Shown here one piece after another: positions 6,701 to 12,926 of a stretch of 15,179 bases of DNA. Origin of the DNA: CAZKFG01 sp964551985. Lineage in GTDB: Bacteria > Bacillota > Negativicutes > Acidaminococcales > JAISLQ01. The position numbers and the translations under genes were made by a program. Where the stretch lies: positions 1 to 15,179 of the forward strand of contig CAZKFG010000055.1 of assembly GCA_964551985.1 (NCBI GenBank), given 5' to 3'. Position 1 is the stretch's first letter; the number at the start of each line of letters is the position of its first letter. The notes beneath the pieces were generated by a model that saw nothing but the letters and a program-made list of their open reading frames with translations, had not been told where the DNA came from and did not search any database.

Positions 6701-7454
6701 TTATGATACTAAAAAATACGGTTTGCCGGTGACTGATAAAGTTGGTCTTAAAATGGCAACACCTGTTTTTGACGGTGCAAGTGAACTGGATATTTTTAAA
6801 ACCTTTGAGCTAGCTGATATTGATGAAGACGGCAAAACAGTTTTATATGATGGTAGAACGGGTGAGCGCTTTGATAACAAAGTTACTGTAGGTTATGTTT
6901 ATATGCTCAAATTGCATCATTTGGTTGATGATAAAATACATGCTCGTTCAACCGGTCCATATTCACTTGTTACCCAACAACCACTTGGCGGTAAAGCGCA
7001 ATTTGGTGGACAAAGATTCGGTGAAATGGAGGTTTGGGCGCTGGAAGCCTATGGGGCAGCATATACATTGCAAGAACTTTTAACTGTTAAATCAGATGAT
7101 ATCGTAGGTAGGGTAAAAACTTATGAGGCGATAGTTAAAGGTGAAAATGTTCCAGAGCCTGGTGTACCAGAATCCTTTAAAGTTCTTATAAAAGAACTAC
7201 AAAGTATAGGTCTTGACATTAAAGTTTTAAATGAAGATGATGAAGAGATTTCTATTCGCGATTATGAAGATGATGTAATTGAAGCAGCTCGCGAACTTGA
7301 ACTTGGGTTTGATAATGAACTTATGTCTGAACAAGACGCAACTGATGGTATGTACATAGAAGATATTCAAAAAGATCAAGATTTTAATTTAGGTATGCAA
7401 GAAGATAGCTTAGATAATGATATTGATACCGATTTTGACGATGATGAAGAATAA
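3786..7454 (+). CDS. rpoB: DNA-directed RNA polymerase beta subunit
   Basis: A complete 1222-residue beta subunit, the half of the polymerase catalytic core that binds template and RNA and forms the rifampicin pocket. The pocket region (442-468, [22 protein letters not shown]...) keeps Q447, D450, H460 and S465, the residues usually changed in resistant mutants, so it looks rifampicin-sensitive. G456 replaces the E. coli Ser522. The universally conserved [10 protein letters not shown] (near 890-900) and the C-terminal [21 protein letters not shown] (near 1068-1088) are present. Residues 285-316 hold a small module also repeated in RpoC. The last 70 residues are an acidic tail ending DFDDDEE. 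The ATG follows AAGGAGG (3771-3777). rpoC starts 15 bases after the stop. Confidence 0.98.
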   Translation: [1222 protein letters not shown]

Positions 7455-7469
7455 AAGGAGTGAAGGCTT

Positions 7470-10400
7470 GTGTTAGATGTAAATAATTTTGACTCTATGC
7501 GTATAGGATTAGCCTCACCTGAGCAAATTTGCAACTGGTCGCATGGTGAAGTACGTAAACCTGAAACGATTAATTATCGTACTTTAAAACCAGAACGCGA
7601 TGGTTTGTTTTGTGAAAAAATCTTTGGACCAACTAAAGATTGGGAATGTCACTGTGGTAAATATAAACGCATTCGTTATAAAGGTATTGTCTGTGATCGT
7701 TGCGGTGTTGAAGTAACAAGAGCTAAAGTACGCCGTGATCGTATGGGGCATATAGAACTTGCAGCACCTGTATCACACATTTGGTATTTTAAAGGCATTC
7801 CAAGCCGCATGGGTTTGATACTTGATATATCACCTCGTTCTTTGGAAAAAGTATTGTATTTTGCTTCATATATAGTACTAGACCCAGGCGAAACACCTTT
7901 GATGAAAAAGCAGCTTTTGTCAGAATCAGAATACTATGATTACAGCGAAAAATATGGCAATTCTTTTAAAGTTGGAATGGGCGCAGAAGCTATAAAAGTT
8001 CTTTTGGCAGAAATAGACTTAGAAGAAATGTCAAAAGAACTTAGAAAAGAATTAGGAGAAGTTAGCGGACAGCGAAAGATAAGAGCTGTTCGTAGGCTTG
8101 AAGTTTGTGAGGCTTTTAGAAAGTCTGGGAATATTCCTGAGTGGATGATCTTGGATTTTGTTCCTGTCATCCCGCCAGAACTTCGCCCAATGGTGCAGTT
8201 AGATGGTGGCAGATTTGCTACATCAGATTTAAATGATTTGTATCGTCGCGTAATAAATCGTAATAATCGTCTGAAAAGACTGCTAGAATTACACGCTCCT
8301 GATATTATTGTAAGAAATGAAAAAAGAATGTTGCAAGAAGCAGTTGATGCTTTGATTGACAACGGTAGACGCGGAAGACCTGTAACAGGACCTGGTAATA
8401 GACCGCTCAAATCTTTGTCTGATTTGTTAAAAGGCAAACAAGGTCGCTTTAGACAAAATCTACTTGGTAAACGTGTTGACTATTCCGGTCGTTCGGTTAT
8501 AGTTGTTGGACCAGAACTAAAAATGCATCAATGCGGTCTGCCTAAAGAGATGGCTCTGGAGCTGTTTAAACCTTTTGTTATGAAAAAACTTGTCAACGGT
8601 GGGCAAGCTCACAATATAAAAAGTGCTAAACGTATGGTGGAAAAAGCAAGACCAGAAGTTTGGGACGTTTTAGAAGAAGTAATAAAAGAACATCCTGTTC
8701 TTTTAAATCGTGCTCCTACTCTACATAGACTTGGTATCCAAGCATTTGAACCTGTTTTGTCAGAGGGTCGTGCGATAAAAATACATCCTCTTGTTTGTAC
8801 AGCATATAATGCTGACTTTGATGGCGACCAAATGGCTGTTCACGTACCATTGTCTGTTGAAGCGCAAGCTGAAGCGCGCATTTTGATGCTGTCTTCACAC
8901 AATATATTAGCACCAAAAGACGGTAAACCTGTTGCTGTGCCAACCCAAGATATGGTTTTGGGTTCATATTATCTTACTATTACAAAAGACGGTGCTAAAG
9001 GCACGGGCAGTTATTTTAGCAGCATGAATGAAGCATTACTTGCTCATTATAATGGCTATATTGATACACATGCGCCAATAAAAATAAGAATGCCAAAAAG
9101 CTTTATAGAAGATCTAAAAGATCAAGAAGGCGAAACAATCGTCGAGACTACAATGGGTAATGCGATATTTAATGAATCATTACCTAGAGATATGCGTTAT
9201 TTTTATGAAAAAGATGGCGTATGGCATTTGCAAAAATTAATGGATAAAAAAGAATTGGGCAGGCTTGTTGCTAAAGCACATAAAGTTTATGGCAACACGC
9301 AAACGGCACAAATTCTCGATGACGTAAAAAGTATGGGTTATCACAATGCTTGTATAGCGGGTATTACTATTTCTGTATCAGATATAAAAATACCTGAACG
9401 CAAAAAAGAAATTTTGGCTAAAGCCGAAAATGAAGTAAATAAAGCGGAAACAGCTTTTAGAAGAGGTCTTTTATCTGAAGAGGAAAGATATAGAAAGGTT
9501 ATCAAGCTTTGGAGTGATGCGACAGATGAAGTCACTAGAGAGCTTATGGCAAGTACTTTGGATGCCTTTAATCCTGTATATATGATGGCAAATTCCGGTG
9601 CTCGTGGTAACATACAACAAATAAGACAATTAGCGGGTATGCGTGGTCTTATGGCAGATCCATCCGGTCGAATTATTGACTGGCCTATTAAGGCAAATTT
9701 CCGTGAAGGGCTAACTGTTTTAGAGTACTTTATCTCAACTCATGGTGCTCGTAAAGGTCTTGCTGATACTGCACTTAGAACTGCAGACTCTGGTTATTTG
9801 ACACGTAGGCTTGTCGACGTTGCTCAAGATGTTATTGTGCGCGAAGATGATTGCGATATTGTTACTGTAAATATAAATAAAGAACGAAACGCTATAAGGC
9901 GTACAGCTACTGGACATTCTGCAAGGAAATTGCAAGAGATTCTTACAGGCAGATATTTAGCTCAAGATGTTGTTGACGAAGTGACAGGAGAATTACTAGC
10001 ACAAAAAGATGTTCAAATAAATGAAAATTTATTTGATTTGTTCAATCAAAGTGCTGTTTATACTTTATGCCTGCACCCTGTTTACGAGGGCGACGACCAA
10101 GAAGTTTTGCGATTTAATCTATCAAAACAAGAAAGCAATAATGCCTTAATGGAAATTTTGCAGCACGAAATTGTAGGTTATGAACTTATCGAAGACATTG
10201 TAGATGAAGAAACTAATATAATTGTAGAAAAAGGGCATAAACTAACACAAAAACTTTTGACAAAAGTATTAAATAGTACAGTAAAAGAAATTAAAGTAAG
10301 AAGAAATGAAATAGAAGGTCTTGAAGTTGAAGCTATAACAGAAGGTAAAGATGACAGAGCGGTCATAGAATCATTGCGCGATCGTATATTAGGACGTATT

Positions 10401-11432
10401 TTGGCTGAAGATATAATAGATCCAGAAACACAAAAAGTTATTTGTAAGACAAATGATTTGATTACAGAAGATATAGTAGATGAAATTGTCAAAATAAGAA
10501 AAAGCGTATTGATTCGCTCAGTGTTAAACTGTCGTTCTAAATTTGGTGTATGTAGAAAATGTTATGGTAAGAATCTTGCTACAAATATGATGGTTGATGT
10601 CGGCGAAGCTGTAGGCATTATTGCTGCTCAATCCATTGGTGAACCTGGTACTCAGCTTACAATGAGAACATTCCACACAGGCGGTGTTGCAGGTGACGAT
10701 ATAACTCAAGGTTTGCCTAGGGTTGAAGAGTTATTTGAAGCAAGAAAACCTAAAAGACCTGGTATTATTTGCGAACACAGTGGCAAAGTATCAATTGGTG
10801 AAACAAAAGGTGTTCGTAAAGTAACAATTCATACAGAAACTGGCGAAGAAGCGGTGTACTCTATTCCTTATGGTGCGAAAATTAGTGTTGTGCAAGATCA
10901 AGAAGTAAAAATTGGTACAAAACTAACAGAAGGCGCTTTAAATCCTCATGATATTTTGAGAATTTCTGGTGTTAGAGCAACTCAGCAATATCTTGCAAGA
11001 GAAGTTCAGAAAGTTTACAAATCACAAGGTGTTGAAATTAATGATCGCCATGTTGAAGTTATGATTCGTCAAATGATGAAAAAAATAAGAATCGAAGAAG
11101 CTGGCGATACAAACATGTTGCCTGGCGAATATATTGATGCAAATGAATACAAAGAGTTAAACAGAAAAGCTGTAGAAGAAAACATAGCTCCTGCTGACGG
11201 AAAACCTGTTTTACTTGGTATAACAAAAGCATCTTTAGCTACAGATTCGTTTTTGTCTGCAGCATCTTTCCAAGAGACGACAAGAGTTTTGACAGATGCA
11301 GCGATAAAAGGAAAAGTTGACCCACTATTGGGATTAAAAGAAAATGTTATTATTGGCAAATTAATCCCTGCAGGTACTGGCATGAATCGCTACCGTAATA
11401 TAAAAGTAAAATCAAGCGAAGATCAAATTTAA
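7470..11432 (+). CDS. rpoC: DNA-directed RNA polymerase beta' subunit
   Basis: A complete 1320-residue beta' subunit, about 120 residues longer than Bacillus RpoC. It starts with GTG after AAAAGGAGTG (7453-7462). The N-terminal zinc site is C60, C62, C75 and C78. The catalytic magnesium loop NADFDGDQM has D449, D451 and D453. The second zinc site is C795, C1021, C1028 and C1031. The bridge helix/trigger-loop region includes GIIAAQSIGEPGTQLTMRTFHTGG (about 1049-1072). The extra length lies between C795 and C1021. There, three copies of a LAEDIVDxET-type module (starting at residues 827, 903 and 975) stand where Bacillus seems to have one. It is co-transcribed with rpoB and ends at a strong terminator. 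Confidence 0.98.
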   Translation: MLDVNNFDSMRIGLASPEQICNWSHGEVRKPETINYRTLKPERDGLFCEKIFGPTKDWECHCGKYKRIRYKGIVCDRCGVEVTRAKVRRDRMGHIELAAPVSHIWYFKGIPSRMGLILDISPRSLEKVLYFASYIVLDPGETPLMKKQLLSESEYYDYSEKYGNSFKVGMGAEAIKVLLAEIDLEEMSKELRKELGEVSGQRKIRAVRRLEVCEAFRKSGNIPEWMILDFVPVIPPELRPMVQLDGGRFATSDLNDLYRRVINRNNRLKRLLELHAPDIIVRNEKRMLQEAVDALIDNGRRGRPVTGPGNRPLKSLSDLLKGKQGRFRQNLLGKRVDYSGRSVIVVGPELKMHQCGLPKEMALELFKPFVMKKLVNGGQAHNIKSAKRMVEKARPEVWDVLEEVIKEHPVLLNRAPTLHRLGIQAFEPVLSEGRAIKIHPLVCTAYNADFDGDQMAVHVPLSVEAQAEARILMLSSHNILAPKDGKPVAVPTQDMVLGSYYLTITKDGAKGTGSYFSSMNEALLAHYNGYIDTHAPIKIRMPKSFIEDLKDQEGETIVETTMGNAIFNESLPRDMRYFYEKDGVWHLQKLMDKKELGRLVAKAHKVYGNTQTAQILDDVKSMGYHNACIAGITISVSDIKIPERKKEILAKAENEVNKAETAFRRGLLSEEERYRKVIKLWSDATDEVTRELMASTLDAFNPVYMMANSGARGNIQQIRQLAGMRGLMADPSGRIIDWPIKANFREGLTVLEYFISTHGARKGLADTALRTADSGYLTRRLVDVAQDVIVREDDCDIVTVNINKERNAIRRTATGHSARKLQEILTGRYLAQDVVDEVTGELLAQKDVQINENLFDLFNQSAVYTLCLHPVYEGDDQEVLRFNLSKQESNNALMEILQHEIVGYELIEDIVDEETNIIVEKGHKLTQKLLTKVLNSTVKEIKVRRNEIEGLEVEAITEGKDDRAVIESLRDRILGRILAEDIIDPETQKVICKTNDLITEDIVDEIVKIRKSVLIRSVLNCRSKFGVCRKCYGKNLATNMMVDVGEAVGIIAAQSIGEPGTQLTMRTFHTGGVAGDDITQGLPRVEELFEARKPKRPGIICEHSGKVSIGETKGVRKVTIHTETGEEAVYSIPYGAKISVVQDQEVKIGTKLTEGALNPHDILRISGVRATQQYLAREVQKVYKSQGVEINDRHVEVMIRQMMKKIRIEEAGDTNMLPGEYIDANEYKELNRKAVEENIAPADGKPVLLGITKASLATDSFLSAASFQETTRVLTDAAIKGKVDPLLGLKENVIIGKLIPAGTGMNRYRNIKVKSSEDQI

Positions 11433-11438
11433 AAAATG

Positions 11439-11481
11439 TTTTAACCTGGAGATGATAAAAAATCTTCAGGTTAAAATTTTT
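11439..11481 (+). terminator. Intrinsic terminator of rpoB-rpoC
   Basis: TTTTAACCTGGAGAT (11439-11453) pairs with ATCTTCAGGTTAAAA (11462-11476), a 15-bp stem with one G-T pair and an 8-nt loop. The T run 11477-11481 follows. The hairpin starts only 7 bases after the rpoC stop. The A/T-rich flanks would also support termination from the opposite strand. Confidence 0.92.
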
Positions 11482-11615
11482 GTAAAAAGTTTACAAAAAA
11501 TGTGAAAATAAAAAACAATAAAAAGTAAAATTTACACAAATGACACACTAGGGAGAGTGTGCATAAAATGTTTGATGAATTCAAGATTTTTTTTGGTATT
11601 TTTTGTTAAAAATAA

Positions 11616-11644
11616 TTGACATATGAGGTTAACAGTGTTACAAT
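11616..11644 (+). promoter_or_regulatory. Sigma-A promoter of the str operon (L7Ae-like, rpsL, rpsG, fusA, tuf)
   Basis: TTGACA (11616-11621) and TACAAT (11639-11644) are separated by 17 bp, with TG at 11636-11637 making an extended -10. The predicted start is near 11651, about 36 nt before the first gene. The odd palindrome TAACA-G-TGTTA (11630-11640) covers the end of the spacer and the first -10 bases. The remainder of the 254-base gap after rpoC is A/T-rich, with one small hairpin (11544-11561) and no other gene that I can support. Confidence 0.9.
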
Positions 11645-11686
11645 ACTTGAGCATGGCATTTTTTGTATTGGTGGAAGGGATAAGAT

Positions 11687-11935
11687 ATGACTTTAGCTGA
11701 TTTAAAAAACGCAAAAAAAGTTATTGGTATAAAGCAGGTTAACAAAGCTTTAGAAAAAGGCTTAACAAAATATGTTATTGTAGCCCAAGATGCGGATGCA
11801 AAATTATTAAAACCGCTTTTAAAAAATTGCCAAGAAAAAGACGTTAAGATTGATACGGTCGAAACAATGAAAGAATTAGGAAGACTTTGTAATATAAACG
11901 TTGGTTCGGCGGCTGTAGCAGTGCTTAATGACTAA
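11687..11935 (+). CDS. L7Ae/YbxF-like kink-turn RNA-binding ribosomal protein
   Basis: An 82-residue protein of the L7Ae/L30e/S12e/Gadd45 fold. Visible family features are IGIKQVNKALEKGLTKYVIVAQDADAKLL at residues 13-41, where VIVAQDAD matches the L7Ae strand-turn, and the C-terminal GRLCNINVGSAAVAVL. Its place between rpoC and rpsL is that of Bacillus ybxF (also called rplGB). That protein binds kink-turn RNA and associates with ribosomes, but its exact role is not settled. The ATG follows GGAAGGGA. It is the first gene of the str operon. A terminator-like hairpin follows it, so it may be made in excess of rpsL. Paralogues such as YlxQ exist, so I give no symbol. Confidence 0.9.
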   Translation: MTLADLKNAKKVIGIKQVNKALEKGLTKYVIVAQDADAKLLKPLLKNCQEKDVKIDTVETMKELGRLCNINVGSAAVAVLND

Positions 11936-11943
11936 CTTGATAA

Positions 11944-11969
11944 GGGTTTTGGCTTGTGCCGAAATTTTT
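11944..11969 (+). terminator. Weak terminator-like hairpin between L7Ae-like gene and rpsL
   Basis: TTTTGGC (11947-11953) pairs with GCCGAAA (11958-11964), with one T-G pair, a TTGT loop and optional outer G-T pairs. The T run 11965-11969 follows. No promoter is visible between it and rpsL, so it can only be partial or conditional if rpsL-fusA-tuf use the promoter at 11616-11644. Confidence 0.55.
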
Positions 11970-12010
11970 ATAAATTTTAAATTGTTATTTGAAAGAAAGG
12001 AGGTGCCAAA

Positions 12011-12394
12011 ATGCCTACAATAAACCAACTAGTACGTAAAGGCAGAGCAGTTGTGGAGAAAAAATCTACTGCACCGGCACTAAAAAATTGCCCACAAAAA
12101 CGTGGCGTGTGTACAAGAGTGTATACAACAACACCTAAAAAACCAAACTCAGCACTTCGTAAAGTAGCTCGTGTTCGTTTAACTAATGGTATTGAAGTTA
12201 CAGCTTATATTCCTGGTATTGGACATAACTTGCAAGAGCATAGTGTTGTTCTAATCAGAGGCGGTAGAGTAAAAGACTTACCAGGTGTTCGTTATCACAT
12301 CATCCGCGGAGCTCTTGATACTGCTGGAGTTGCAAAACGCAACCAAGGTCGTTCTAAATACGGCGCAAAACGTGCTCAAGCTGCTAAAAAATAA
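12011..12394 (+). CDS. rpsL: Small-subunit ribosomal protein S12 (uS12)
   Basis: A 127-residue S12, the decoding-centre protein that monitors codon-anticodon pairing. The signature TPKKPNSALRKVARVRLTNG covers residues 41-60 and GGRVKDLPGVRYHIIRGALD follows. K43 and K88, whose substitution commonly gives streptomycin resistance, are wild type. The usual MPTINQLVRKGR start is present at an ATG preceded by AAAGGAGGTG (11996-12005). It is followed by rpsG after 30 bases that contain only the next ribosome binding site. As in other str operons, S7 may autoregulate, but I see no clear S7 target here. Confidence 0.98.
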   Translation: MPTINQLVRKGRAVVEKKSTAPALKNCPQKRGVCTRVYTTTPKKPNSALRKVARVRLTNGIEVTAYIPGIGHNLQEHSVVLIRGGRVKDLPGVRYHIIRGALDTAGVAKRNQGRSKYGAKRAQAAKK

Positions 12395-12424
12395 AAAGTT
12401 TGAGACAAATAAGGAGGAAAGGTC

Positions 12425-12895
12425 ATGCCAAGAAAAGGTCCAGTAGACAAGCGCGATGTGTTGCCTGATCCAGTGTATAACTCTAAGCTTGTTACAAGAT
12501 TTATAAATAAAATCATGCTCGATGGCAAAAAAGGTGTTGCCGAAAGCATTGTATATGACGCATTTGAAGTAATCCGTTCCAAAACAGGCAAAGATCCATT
12601 AGAAGTGTTTGATACAGCACTGAAAAATGCGATGCCTATTTTAGAAGTAAAAGCTCGCCGCGTTGGCGGTGCAAACTACCAAGTACCAGTAGAGGTTAGA
12701 GCAGATCGCAAACTAACCCTTGGAATACGCTGGTTAGTCAACTACTCTCGCTTACGTGGCGAAAGAACTATGCACGAACGTGTTGCCGGTGAATTGATGG
12801 ATGCTGCAAATAGCACAGGTGCTTCCGTGAAAAAACGTGAAGATACTCACAAAATGGCAGAAGCTAACAAAGCGTTTGCACATTACCGCTGGTAA
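12425..12895 (+). CDS. rpsG: Small-subunit ribosomal protein S7 (uS7)
   Basis: A full-length 156-residue S7, the primary binder that nucleates assembly of the 30S head and contacts E-site tRNA. Conserved stretches include RKGPVDKRDVLPDPVYNS at the N-terminus, FINKIMLDGKKG (26-37), VKARRVGGANYQVPVEV and a C-terminal KREDTHKMAEANKAFAHYRW. The beta-hairpin and the basic N-terminus that bind 16S rRNA are present. The ATG follows TAAGGAGGAAAGG. The gene sits between rpsL and fusA, 31 bases before the fusA GTG start. Confidence 0.98.
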   Translation: MPRKGPVDKRDVLPDPVYNSKLVTRFINKIMLDGKKGVAESIVYDAFEVIRSKTGKDPLEVFDTALKNAMPILEVKARRVGGANYQVPVEVRADRKLTLGIRWLVNYSRLRGERTMHERVAGELMDAANSTGASVKKREDTHKMAEANKAFAHYRW

Positions 12896-12926
12896 TTATA
12901 GTTTGGCCAAGTAAGGAGTGAAATTA

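Noticed and set aside
11544..11608. Hairpin CACACT/AGTGTG (11544-11561) and a 13-codon ATG frame (about 11569-11610) in the gap after rpoC.
   Set aside because: The hairpin has no T tract and lies between a terminator and the next promoter, so it is probably not even transcribed efficiently. The short frame has no convincing ribosome binding site or family resemblance.
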